Below, one piece after another: positions 41,086 through 49,313 of a stretch of DNA of 64,000 nucleotides. The translations under genes and the position numbers were made by a program. Under the pieces are notes generated by a model. It was not told the DNA's origin. It ran no database searches and worked only from the letters and a program-made list of their open reading frames with translations. Position 1 is the first letter of the stretch; every line of letters starts with the position of its first letter. Origin of the DNA: CAWBJO01 sp963789175 (GTDB taxonomy: Bacteria; Pseudomonadota; Alphaproteobacteria; Rhizobiales; Aestuariivirgaceae). The stretch lies in assembly GCA_963789175.1 (NCBI GenBank), contig CAWBJO010000002.1, forward strand, positions 206,904 through 270,903, written 5' to 3'.

Positions 41086-41120
41086 GGCGCCCCGTTCGCA
41101 TTGATCCTCCAGAGGAAACC

Positions 41121-41402
41121 ATGGCCGACACTCCCGCGCACCCGCACGAGATGGAAGAACACCTGCAATCCTACCGGGGCTTCCTCAAAGGCGTGATCAT
41201 GGTGGTCCTGGTCAGCGCATTGACGCTCGTCGCCTTGTGCGCCTTCGCGTTCGGAAAGACTTTGCCCATCCTGCTCGGCTGGGCGACGCTCATCATCGGC
41301 GTCCTCGCCGTCCTCATCGACGCGCGCTCGGATTCGAAGACGTGGCGGCTTTCGGTCGGCACGCTTCTCCTCTTCGGCATCATCACCGCCGCCAGCATCT
41401 GA
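41121..41402 (+). CDS. aa3-type cytochrome c oxidase subunit IV-like membrane protein
   Basis: The 93-residue protein has the HLQSYRGFLKGVIMVV region typical of the small bacterial aa3 oxidase subunit IV, but with three hydrophobic helices in place of one, so it is longer than most members. It precedes pntA by 12 bases. This position next to transhydrogenase is recurrent in Hyphomicrobiales; a role in oxidase or in transhydrogenase assembly is unproven. Confidence 0.7.
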   Translation: MADTPAHPHEMEEHLQSYRGFLKGVIMVVLVSALTLVALCAFAFGKTLPILLGWATLIIGVLAVLIDARSDSKTWRLSVGTLLLFGIITAASI

Positions 41403-41414
41403 GGGCGGACGTTC

Positions 41415-42533
41415 ATGAAAATCGGGGTGCTCGCAGAACGGACGCCCGGCGAGACGCGCGTGGCGGCGAGCCCGGATGCCGTAAAAGCCTATGTGAAGAA
41501 GGGCCTTGCCGTCGCGATCGAGAGCGGTGCCGGAGAGGGATCGTTCATTCCCGATGCGACCTACGCCCTGGCCGGCGCCCGGATCGGCAGCCGGGCGGAG
41601 ACGCTCGAGGGTGCCGATGTCGTGCTCGCGGTCAGGCGTCCGCCGGCAGCGGACCTGCAGGGCCTCAAGCGCGGGACGGTGGTGCTGGGCCTTCTCGATC
41701 CCTACGGCAACAAGGACGGAATCCAGGCTCTGGCAACTCCCGGCGTCACGCTCTTCTCCATGGAACTCATGCCGCGCATCACGCGTGCCCAAGCCATGGA
41801 CGTGCTGTCGTCGCAGGCCAACCTCGCGGGCTACAAGGCGGTGATCGACGCCGCCGGGCGCTTCTCGCGCGCCTTCCCGATGATGATGACGCCGGCCGGC
41901 ACTGTGCCGCCCGCCAAGGTCTTCGTGATGGGGGCGGGCGTCGCCGGCCTGCAGGCCATCGCCACCGCCCGGCGGCTCGGAGCCGTTGTGTCGGCGACCG
42001 ACGTGCGCGCCGCCGCCGGCGAGCAGGTGCAGAGCCTCGGTGCGAAGTTCATCTTCGTCGAGGGCATGAAGGACGCAGCCACGGCGGGCGGCTATGCGCA
42101 GGAGCTGTCGGAAGACGACAAGCGCCGGCAGGCGCAACTCGTTTCGGACCACATCAAGGGACAAGACATCGTCGTCACGACGGCGCTCATTCCGGGCCGT
42201 CCGGCACCGACCCTTGTCACGCAGGAGATGGTGGAAAGCATGCGGCCGGGCTCGGTCATCGTCGACCTCGCCGTCGAGCGCGGCGGCAACTGCCCGCTTT
42301 CCAAGGCGGGCGAGACCGTCGTCCACAACGGCGTGGCGATCATGGGCGAGCTCAACCTTCCGGCCCGGCTGCCGGGCAACGCCTCGCTCCTCTACGCCCG
42401 CAACCTGCAGAATTTCCTCGAGCTCATCGTGGCGAAGGACGGACGCGTAGCGATCGACTGGGACGACGAGATCATCAAGGGCACGGCACTGACGAGGGAC
42501 GGCGAAATCGTCCATCCGGTGCTCAAAGGATAA
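41415..42533 (+). CDS. pntAA: proton-translocating NAD(P) transhydrogenase, alpha subunit part 1 (NAD-binding)
   Basis: The 372-residue soluble domain I starts IGVLAERTPGETRVAASPD and contains the NAD-binding GAGVAGLQAIATA (about residue 175) and RAAAGEQVQSLGAKF. It binds NADH and passes hydride to NADP bound on the beta subunit. Here the alpha chain is split, as in Rhodospirillum, with the membrane part encoded by the next gene. Spacing is 12 bases. Confidence 0.95.
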   Translation: MKIGVLAERTPGETRVAASPDAVKAYVKKGLAVAIESGAGEGSFIPDATYALAGARIGSRAETLEGADVVLAVRRPPAADLQGLKRGTVVLGLLDPYGNKDGIQALATPGVTLFSMELMPRITRAQAMDVLSSQANLAGYKAVIDAAGRFSRAFPMMMTPAGTVPPAKVFVMGAGVAGLQAIATARRLGAVVSATDVRAAAGEQVQSLGAKFIFVEGMKDAATAGGYAQELSEDDKRRQAQLVSDHIKGQDIVVTTALIPGRPAPTLVTQEMVESMRPGSVIVDLAVERGGNCPLSKAGETVVHNGVAIMGELNLPARLPGNASLLYARNLQNFLELIVAKDGRVAIDWDDEIIKGTALTRDGEIVHPVLKG

Positions 42534-42545
42534 GGAGCAGGCGCC

Positions 42546-42833
42546 ATGGACATCGATCCGTTCATCTATCTCTTCGCGATCTTCGTGCTGGCGATCTTCA
42601 TCGGGTACTACGTGGTGTGGAACGTGACGCCGGCCTTGCACACGCCGCTCATGTCGGTCACCAACGCCATCTCGTCGGTCGTAATCGTCGGTGCGCTGCT
42701 TGCCGCGGGATCGGGATCGACGATCGCCATGGTGTTCGGCTTCTTCGCGCTGGCGCTCGCATCGGTCAACATCTTCGGCGGCTTCCTGGTGAGCCAGCGC
42801 ATGCTGGCGATGTACAAGAAAAAGGACACCTAG
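42546..42833 (+). CDS. pntAB: NAD(P) transhydrogenase, alpha subunit part 2 (membrane)
   Basis: The 95-residue protein has three hydrophobic helices (e.g. IYLFAIFVLAIFIGYYVVW) and the conserved TPLMSVTNAISSVVIVGA. It forms half of the proton channel with PntB. It follows part 1 by 12 bases and precedes pntB by three. Confidence 0.95.
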   Translation: MDIDPFIYLFAIFVLAIFIGYYVVWNVTPALHTPLMSVTNAISSVVIVGALLAAGSGSTIAMVFGFFALALASVNIFGGFLVSQRMLAMYKKKDT

Positions 42834-42836
42834 GCG

Positions 42837-44231
42837 ATGTCCGCCAGTCTCGTCGCGCTCCTCTACCTGCTGTCGGGCGGGCTGTTCATCCAGGCGCTGC
42901 GCGGACTGTCCAGTCCCGTGACGGCCCGGCGGGGAAACCTTCTCGGCATGGTGGGCATGGGGATCGCCGTCGTCACCACCTTGCTTGCGCGCCCGCCGGC
43001 GACGGGGACGGCCTGGCTCCTGATCATCGGCGGCATCGCCATCGGCGGCGCGGTCGGCGCGGTCATCGCGCGGCGGATCGCCATGACGGCGATGCCGCAG
43101 CTCGTCGCGGCATTCCATTCGCTGGTCGGCCTCGCCGCCGTGATGGTGGCGGCCGCCGCCTTCTACGCCCCGGAAGCATTCGGTATCGGCACGGCGGACC
43201 ACATCCATACGGTCAGCCTCATCGAGATGTCGCTCGGCGTCGCCATCGGCGCGGTCACCTTCACCGGCTCGATCGTCGCCTTCACCAAGCTCCAGGGCCT
43301 GGTCTCGGGCGCGCCGGTCGTCTTTCCCAACCAGCACCGGATCAATCTCGGGCTCGGCGGCCTGCTCCTCCTGCTCATCATCTTCTTCTGCGCGACGGGC
43401 TCGGCGGTCTTCTTCTGGCTGATCGTGCTCCTGTCGTTCGCCATCGGCGTCCTCATCATCATCCCGATCGGCGGCGCCGACATGCCGGTCGTCGTGTCGA
43501 TGCTCAACTCCTATTCGGGATGGGCGGCGGCGGGTATCGGCTTCACGCTCGCCAACATGGCGCTCATCATAACCGGTGCGCTGGTCGGCGCCTCGGGCGC
43601 CATCCTCTCCTACATCATGTGCCGGGGCATGAACCGCTCGTTCTTCAACGTCATCCTCGGCGGCTTCGGCGGCGAGACGGCGGCGCCGGGCGCAGCGGGA
43701 GAAGCGAGACCGGTGAAACAAGGCTCGGCGGAGGACGCCGCCTTCCTCATGAAGAATGCCGGATCGGTCATCATCGTTCCGGGCTACGGCATGGCGGTCG
43801 CCCAGGCGCAGCACGCGCTGCGCGAGATGACCGACAGGCTGAAAAAGGAGGGAGTTTCGGTGAAGTTCGCCATTCACCCGGTGGCGGGCCGCATGCCCGG
43901 GCACATGAACGTGCTGTTGGCGGAGGCCAACGTTCCCTATGACGAGGTGTTCGAGCTCGAAGACATCAATCCCGAATTCTCACACACCGACATCGCCTTC
44001 GTCATCGGCGCCAACGACGTCACCAATCCAGCCGCCAAGGAGGATCCGAAATCGCCGATCTACGGCATGCCGGTCCTCGAGGTGTGGAAGGCGACGACGG
44101 TCATGTTCATCAAGCGATCGCTATCGTCCGGCTATGCCGGCATCGACAACACGCTCTTCTACCGAGACAACACGATGATGCTGTTCGGCGACGCCAAGAA
44201 GATGGTGGAAGAGATCAACAAGTCGCTGTGA
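42837..44231 (+). CDS. pntB: NAD(P) transhydrogenase, beta subunit
   Basis: The 464-residue protein has about eight to nine helices carrying AFHSLVGLAAVMVA and SMLNSYSGWAAAGIGF, then the NADP-binding domain III (residues about 290-464) with VPGYGMAVAQAQHAL, IHPVAGRMPGHMNVLLAEA and FVIGANDVTNPAA. It uses the proton gradient to drive NADPH formation from NADH. It completes the four-gene operon. Confidence 0.96.
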   Translation: MSASLVALLYLLSGGLFIQALRGLSSPVTARRGNLLGMVGMGIAVVTTLLARPPATGTAWLLIIGGIAIGGAVGAVIARRIAMTAMPQLVAAFHSLVGLAAVMVAAAAFYAPEAFGIGTADHIHTVSLIEMSLGVAIGAVTFTGSIVAFTKLQGLVSGAPVVFPNQHRINLGLGGLLLLLIIFFCATGSAVFFWLIVLLSFAIGVLIIIPIGGADMPVVVSMLNSYSGWAAAGIGFTLANMALIITGALVGASGAILSYIMCRGMNRSFFNVILGGFGGETAAPGAAGEARPVKQGSAEDAAFLMKNAGSVIIVPGYGMAVAQAQHALREMTDRLKKEGVSVKFAIHPVAGRMPGHMNVLLAEANVPYDEVFELEDINPEFSHTDIAFVIGANDVTNPAAKEDPKSPIYGMPVLEVWKATTVMFIKRSLSSGYAGIDNTLFYRDNTMMLFGDAKKMVEEINKSL

Positions 44232-44276
44232 CGGCGGGCGGCCGTTGCGCGCAACCTCACCAGAACAATCGCGATC

Positions 44277-44534
44277 CTAGAAGCTCGGGGCCGGGCGGCG
44301 CGGAGTGCGCTCGACCTTCTTCGGCGCCGGAAGCAATCCTTCACGCTGCAGCTTCTTGCGGGCCAGCTTGCGGGCGCGACGGATGGCCTCGGCCTTCTCG
44401 CGCGCCTTCTTTTCGGATGGTTTCTCATAGTGGCCGCGAAGCTTCATTTCCCGGAAGATGCCTTCGCGCTGCATCTTTTTCTTCAGCGCCTTCAGCGCCT
44501 GGTCGACATTGTTGTCACGAACAATAACCTGCAC
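44277..44534 (-). CDS. rpsU: 30S ribosomal protein S21
   Basis: The 85-residue basic protein begins QVIVRDNNVDQALKALKKKM after the start and carries the long arginine/lysine-rich C-terminus of alphaproteobacterial S21. The start is GTG 44534, as no in-frame ATG fits the family start. S21 helps pair the anti-Shine-Dalgarno end of 16S rRNA with messages. It is convergent with pntB. Confidence 0.93.
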   Translation of the reverse strand: MQVIVRDNNVDQALKALKKKMQREGIFREMKLRGHYEKPSEKKAREKAEAIRRARKLARKKLQREGLLPAPKKVERTPRRPAPSF

Positions 44535-44625
44535 GAGCCAAACCTTCAGGTTCGAGTGGACGTCCGACTTTCGCTGGCATCGGCGCTGCCACTCTGAAGG
44601 AGCCGGCGCGCGCCCAAAACCAATC

Positions 44626-44646
44626 GGAGGGGGCTATACCCCCTCC
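44626..44646 (-). terminator. hairpin between purK and rpsU, candidate terminator
   Basis: A perfect 8-bp stem (GGAGGGGG / CCCCCTCC) with a 5-base loop lies 73 bases downstream of the purK stop and about 90 bases upstream of the rpsU start. On the minus strand it is followed by GATTGGTTTT, a weak T-run. It may end purK transcription or regulate rpsU. Confidence 0.45.
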
Positions 44647-44718
44647 ATCAATGGCGGTTGAGATATCAGAAGTGCCGCGACCTGTCGAGAGGCTGAAGGC
44701 GGCATCGCCCAGCCTTCT

Positions 44719-45825
44719 TCAGAAAGGCGAGTCCTTTCGGGCCGTTAGCCGCGTGACATGACCCATTTTGCGACCCGGGCGGGCGTCGCGCTTGCCATAA
44801 ATATGAAGGGCCGAAGCCGGGTCGGCGGCCAGGGCCAGGGCCCGGTTCACGTCATTTCCGATCAAATTCTCCATTTCGACGTCGCAGAAGCGCAGCGGAT
44901 GCGGCAGCGGCCACCGGGCCACGGCGCGAACGTGCATCTCGAACTGCGACACCGGGCAGGCGCTCTCGGTCCAGTGCCCTGAATTGTGAACGCGCGGCGC
45001 GATCTCGTTGACGAGGAGCCGCTCGCTCCCGCCCTCGCGCAGCAGGAAGAGCTCGACGGCCATGACCCCGACATATCCGAACGCCTCGGCGAGGGCGGTG
45101 CCGATGCGCACCGCCTCCGCAGCGGCGGCGGGCGAGATCGACGCGGGGACGCGCGAGACCTTGAGGATGTGGTCGCCATGGACGTTCTCGACGACGTCAT
45201 AGGCGACGACCGCGCCTTCGCGCCCGCGAGCCAGGATGACCGACACCTCGCTCGAAAAGGGAACGAAGCGCTCGAGGATGGCGGGGGCGCCGCCGATGGT
45301 TTTCCACGCGCTGTCGAGATCGCCTGCGGCGTCGATGCGGACTTGGCCCTTGCCGTCATACCCGAGGCGCCGCGTCTTCAGGACGGCCGGGCGGCCGATG
45401 CGGGCCGCTGCCGCGTCGAGGTCGGCACGCTCGGCAACCGACTCGAAATCGGCCACCGGCAGGCCCGTCTTGCGAATGAAGGATTTCTCCGTCAGGCGAT
45501 CCTGGGTGGTGGCAAGGATGCGCGGATCGGGAGCGACGGCGACGATGCTCGAAAGGATCTCGGCGGTCGCGGCGGGAACGTTCTCGAACTCGAAGGTCAC
45601 GACATCGACGGTATGCGCGAAGGCTTCGAGCGCCGGGCGGTCAGCGTAGTCGGCGCAGGTATGGCGGTCCGTCACCCGGAACGCCGGGCTGTCTTCGTCG
45701 GGACAGAAGACGTGGGTGCGGAAGCCGAGGCGGGCCGCAGCGAGAGCGAGCATGCGGCCGAGCTGGCCACCGCCCAGAATGCCGATCGTCGCGCCGAGCG
45801 GCAGGGGTCTGGCGACGTCAGGCAT
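44719..45825 (-). CDS. purK: N5-carboxyaminoimidazole ribonucleotide synthetase
   Basis: The 368-residue ATP-grasp protein starts with GATIGILGGGQLGRMLALAA and has VVTFEFENVP, KTRRLGYDGKGQ and LVNEIAPRVHNSGHWT, the PurK signature. It converts AIR, ATP and bicarbonate to N5-CAIR in purine synthesis. ATG 45825 lies 8 bases inside the end of purE, so the pair is coupled. Confidence 0.95.
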   Translation of the reverse strand: MPDVARPLPLGATIGILGGGQLGRMLALAAARLGFRTHVFCPDEDSPAFRVTDRHTCADYADRPALEAFAHTVDVVTFEFENVPAATAEILSSIVAVAPDPRILATTQDRLTEKSFIRKTGLPVADFESVAERADLDAAAARIGRPAVLKTRRLGYDGKGQVRIDAAGDLDSAWKTIGGAPAILERFVPFSSEVSVILARGREGAVVAYDVVENVHGDHILKVSRVPASISPAAAAEAVRIGTALAEAFGYVGVMAVELFLLREGGSERLLVNEIAPRVHNSGHWTESACPVSQFEMHVRAVARWPLPHPLRFCDVEMENLIGNDVNRALALAADPASALHIYGKRDARPGRKMGHVTRLTARKDSPF

Positions 45826-46318
45826 CGGCGCGCGGTTCCCCGGGCACCGACGCCGTCTGGCGGGCGCGCCAGGCATCGAGGGCCTCGGCCACGGCCGCAT
45901 CCGCCAGCGCCAGGATGCCGGCCGCGAGCAGGGCGGCGTTGATGGCGCCCGCCTTGCCGATCGCCAGCGTGCCGACCGGAATGCCGGCCGGCATCTGGAC
46001 GATCGAATAGAGGCTGTCGGCACCCTTCAGCGCCGCCGTCTCCATCGGCACGCCGAGCACCGGCAGGCTGGTCAGCGAGGCGGTCATACCCGGAAGATGC
46101 GCCGAACCGCCGGCGCCGGCGATGATCACCTTGAACCCTTCGCCGCGGGCGGCACGCGCGAATTCATAGAGCCGCTCCGGAGTACGATGAGCCGAAACGA
46201 TGCGCGTGTCGTGACCGATGCCCAGGGCCGCGAGCGTCTCGGCGGCGTGGCGCATGGTCTCCCAGTCCGACTGGCTGCCCATGATAATGGCCACCGGACG
46301 TCCGTCATTCGCAGCCAA
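45818..46318 (-). CDS. purE: N5-carboxyaminoimidazole ribonucleotide mutase
   Basis: The 166-residue protein has VAIIMGSQSDWETM, IVSAHRTPERLYEF, IIAGAGGSAHLPGM and the late GIPVGTLAIGKAGAINAALLA of class I PurE. It moves the carboxyl group of N5-CAIR to give CAIR. The start is TTG 46318: AAGGAG sits seven bases before it, whereas a nearby ATG at 46323 is out of frame. Confidence 0.94.
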   Translation of the reverse strand: MAANDGRPVAIIMGSQSDWETMRHAAETLAALGIGHDTRIVSAHRTPERLYEFARAARGEGFKVIIAGAGGSAHLPGMTASLTSLPVLGVPMETAALKGADSLYSIVQMPAGIPVGTLAIGKAGAINAALLAAGILALADAAVAEALDAWRARQTASVPGEPRADA

Positions 46319-46399
46319 CGCATCGCTCCTTAGAAAGGTCCGCCCCGGAAGGAAAGCGGCGTTTGTATCCGATCGCGACCGTTCATGGCAATCGGCCGA

Positions 46400-46606
46400 T
46401 CACGCGATGATCGGCGGAATGAGCTGATCGATGATCTTCTGAATCTGGTCCTTGAGCAGTAATTTTTGTTTCTTGAGGCGCGTGAGCTGCAGCTGGTCGC
46501 GGGCAGACACGGATTCGAGGCCGGCAATCGCGACATCGAGGTCGCGGTGCTGCTGCTGCAATTGCGTCAGGCGCGAGCGAAGCTCGTCTTCGGCTTCAGA
46601 TTGCAT
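46400..46606 (-). CDS. YdcH/DUF465-like coiled-coil protein
   Basis: The 68-residue protein from ATG 46606 is a single helical hairpin: LRSRLTQLQQQHRDLDVAIA then ARDQLQLTRLKKQKLLLKDQ, the DUF465 pattern. Function is unknown. ATG 46621 is an in-frame alternative. A second DUF465 gene lies divergently 180 bases away, so two paralogs share one intergenic control region. Confidence 0.82.
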   Translation of the reverse strand: MQSEAEDELRSRLTQLQQQHRDLDVAIAGLESVSARDQLQLTRLKKQKLLLKDQIQKIIDQLIPPIIA

Positions 46607-46785
46607 GGGCCCCGTTTCCAACGCCTGCCGAAGAACCCATTCTTGCTGCGATTATCAGACCTTGCAAGCGGAAGGGTCGAACCTATGTCAAGAACTGTGG
46701 GTACAGGCCGGGCACCGGTTCGACAATTCCGCCGGAATGTGGCACACTAAATACGCAAACCATCTGAAGGGTGGAGGCTAAAGAT

Positions 46786-46965
46786 ATGACTTTTCAGGCG
46801 CATCTGAGTGAATTGACCGCCAAACACAAAGCGCTTGAAGCGCAGATCGAACAAGAGAGTTTACATCCCGGCTCGAACGATCTGATGATTTCCGAGCTTA
46901 AACGAAAAAAGCTCAAACTTAAGGATGAGATTACCCGGCTCGAGACGCAAATCCGCGGCCACTAG
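46786..46965 (+). CDS. YdcH/DUF465-like small protein
   Basis: The 59-residue protein from ATG 46786 (after GGAGG) has FQAHLSELTAKHKALEAQIE and SELKRKKLKLKDEITRLE, again a DUF465 helical hairpin. Its gene is divergent from the other DUF465 gene. The 179-base gap contains a dyad ATTCC-GCC-GGAAT (46727-46739) and no third gene. Confidence 0.82.
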   Translation: MTFQAHLSELTAKHKALEAQIEQESLHPGSNDLMISELKRKKLKLKDEITRLETQIRGH

Positions 46966-47041
46966 AAGCTACCGGGTCCGGTTCATTTTCGATGTCGGCC
47001 GGCGCGATTGCGACCGGCTCGCTGGGGCCTTTGCTTTTTCT

Positions 47042-47539
47042 CTACGGCTTTTTGCGCAGCGCGTCCGGCAGACCGTCGTGCGGTCCGCGCTCGCGATGCG
47101 GCACGTCCTTCCACCAGCGCACGCCGATCTCGGCATTGCGATGCGGATGCACCGGATAGTGCACGCGGCTCGACTCGCGCGTCGCCTCGCCGATGACCAG
47201 GAAGCGAACGTCGCGATCGGTGTTGTTGAGAAAGGTATGGGCGAGGCCGGTACCGGGAACGAAGCCGACGCCGTCGCCTTCCTTGAGCCGGTAGAGACGT
47301 CCGTCGACCCACAGATCGGGCTCGCCTTCGAGCACCAGGACGAACTCCTCCTCGTCCGCCTCGGCATGCGGCCAGGCCAAGCGGCGCCCGGGCGGCAGGC
47401 GCTCGTGATGGATGCCGAGCCGGCGCAGGCCGAAGTGCCTGGCGAAGGACGCGACGACCGCATGCTTCTCGTCGGTACCCGGATAGCTCGACGACTCAGC
47501 CTCGATGTCGCGCCAGTTGGCGATGATGTCGGGTCTCAC
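47042..47539 (-). CDS. cupin-domain protein
   Basis: The 165-residue protein has the two cupin motifs: GRRLAWPHAEADEEEFVLVLEGEPDLWVDG is represented by PHAEADEEEFV (metal ligands His and Glu) and GTGLAHTFLNN gives the second histidine. Such small cupins bind a metal and act as isomerases, dioxygenases or sensors. GTG 47539 overlaps the acyl-CoA synthetase stop as GTGA, with AAGGAG upstream. Substrate unknown. Confidence 0.78.
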   Translation of the reverse strand: MRPDIIANWRDIEAESSSYPGTDEKHAVVASFARHFGLRRLGIHHERLPPGRRLAWPHAEADEEEFVLVLEGEPDLWVDGRLYRLKEGDGVGFVPGTGLAHTFLNNTDRDVRFLVIGEATRESSRVHYPVHPHRNAEIGVRWWKDVPHRERGPHDGLPDALRKKP

Positions 47540-49173
47540 GGCACTCCTTCCCTGGCGATCTGCCTAAGCTTGAACTTCTGAATCTTTCCCGTCGAAGTCT
47601 TCGGAATCTCCACGAAGAAGACATGACGGGGACATTTGAACTTCGCCAGCCCGTCGCGGCACCAGGCGATGAGATCCTCCGCCGAAGCGGATGCGCCGGG
47701 CCGGAGCTCGACGAAGGCGCAGGGCGTCTCGCCCCATTTCTCGTCGGGACGAGCGACGACGGCGGCGGCCTGCACGGCCGGATGCTTGTAGAGACGTTCC
47801 TCGACCTCGATCGAGGAGATGTTCTCGCCCCCGGAGATGATGATGTCCTTGGAGCGGTCCTTGAGCTGGATGTAGCCGTCGGGGTGGATGACGCCGAGAT
47901 CGCCGGAATGGAACCAGCCGCCATGGAACGCCTCGGCGTTGGCGGACGGGTTCTTCAGATAACCCTTCATCACGATGTTGCCGCGGAACATCACCTCGCC
48001 CATGGTCGCGCCGTCGGCCGGCACCTTCTTCAAGGTCGCCGGGTCCATCACCGCGAGATCCTCGAGCGCGCCGTAGCGCACGCCTTGCCTCGCCTTCAAG
48101 CGGGCGGCCTCGGCGGGCGGCAGCGCGTTCCAGTCGTCGTTCCAATCGTTCACGACAGCGGGCCCGTAGGTTTCGGTGAGCCCATAGAGGTGAGTGACGC
48201 TGAAACCGGCGGCGGTCATCGCGGCCAGCACGGCCTCGGGCGGCGGCGCGGCGGCGGTGAAGAACTCGACGGGCCGGGCGAGCGGGCGCTTCTCTCCGGA
48301 AGTGGCATTTAGAATGGTCGACATCACGATCGGCGCGCCGCACAGATGCGTGACCCCGTGGTCGCTCAGCGCCCGCCAGATCGCATCGGCGCGCACCCAG
48401 CGCAGGCAGACATGCGTTCCGCCGACGACGGAGAGCGACCACGGAAAGCACCAGCCGTTGCAGTGGAACATCGGCAGCGTCCACAGATAAACGGGATGCT
48501 TCTTCATCGTCGCCGTGATGACGTTGCCCTGGGCGAGCAGGTAGGCGCCGCGATGATGATAGACGACGCCCTTGGGGTTTCCGGTCGTGCCCGAGGTGTA
48601 GTTGAGCGAGATGGCGTCCCACTCGTCCTCGGGCATGGCCCAGGCATAGGCAGGATCGCCGCTGGACAGGAACTCCTCATAGTCGATCCCGTCGAGCGTC
48701 TCGCCGGCGACCTCGAACTCGCGCTCGTCGAAGGTCACGAGAAACGGGCGGGCACGGGTGAGCAGCGGCAGGGCCGCCTTGACGATCGCGGCGAATTCGC
48801 GATCCACGATCAGGGCCTTGGTGTCGGCGTGGTCGAGGGAGAAGGCGATGACGACGGGATCGAGACGCGTGTTGAGGGTGTTGAGCACGCCGCCTGTCAT
48901 CGGCACGCCGTAATGCGCCTCGAGCATAGGCGGCGAGTTGGCGAGCAGGACCGACACCGTATCGCCGCGGCCGATGCCGCGATGGGCGAGGGCCGAGGCA
49001 AGCCGGCGCGACCGGGCATAGAACTCGGCATAGGAAAAGCGAAGGCTGCCATGGATGACGGCACACCGGTCGGGATAGACCGCCGCCGCGCGCGCGAGGA
49101 AAGACAGCGGCGTCAGCGGCTGGAAGTTGGCCGGGGTCTTGGGCAGGTCCCGGTCGTAGGGGTTGATCGACAT
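47536..49173 (-). CDS. acyl-CoA synthetase (AMP-forming, medium-chain/fatty acid type)
   Basis: The 545-residue ANL-family enzyme has YTSGTTGNPKGVVYHHRGAY (P-loop), LYGLTETYGPAV, SKDIIISGGENISSIEVEE and the C-terminal catalytic lysine region PKTSTGKIQKFK. It activates a carboxylic acid through an acyl-adenylate to its CoA ester. ATG 49173 starts INPYDRDLPKTPANFQPL, typical of a subfamily often annotated as acyl-CoA synthetase; acid specificity is unknown. It is divergent from the propionyl-CoA synthetase gene. Confidence 0.88.
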   Translation of the reverse strand: MSINPYDRDLPKTPANFQPLTPLSFLARAAAVYPDRCAVIHGSLRFSYAEFYARSRRLASALAHRGIGRGDTVSVLLANSPPMLEAHYGVPMTGGVLNTLNTRLDPVVIAFSLDHADTKALIVDREFAAIVKAALPLLTRARPFLVTFDEREFEVAGETLDGIDYEEFLSSGDPAYAWAMPEDEWDAISLNYTSGTTGNPKGVVYHHRGAYLLAQGNVITATMKKHPVYLWTLPMFHCNGWCFPWSLSVVGGTHVCLRWVRADAIWRALSDHGVTHLCGAPIVMSTILNATSGEKRPLARPVEFFTAAAPPPEAVLAAMTAAGFSVTHLYGLTETYGPAVVNDWNDDWNALPPAEAARLKARQGVRYGALEDLAVMDPATLKKVPADGATMGEVMFRGNIVMKGYLKNPSANAEAFHGGWFHSGDLGVIHPDGYIQLKDRSKDIIISGGENISSIEVEERLYKHPAVQAAAVVARPDEKWGETPCAFVELRPGASASAEDLIAWCRDGLAKFKCPRHVFFVEIPKTSTGKIQKFKLRQIAREGVP

Positions 49174-49313
49174 GGTGCACCACTGTGATCCAACGCGGAC
49201 GTTACAGGCAATCGGCGGAGGCGGGCAATGCAAGCCTTGCCGATGCACCGGCGCAAACACCGTGCTATTTTCCTCCCGACCGGCAACGTCAAGACCGGGC
49301 CTTGGAGAACCAG

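Noticed and set aside
41079..43904. A 941-codon minus-strand frame opposite the transhydrogenase operon
   Set aside because: It runs across four well-supported genes and is charged low-complexity sequence.
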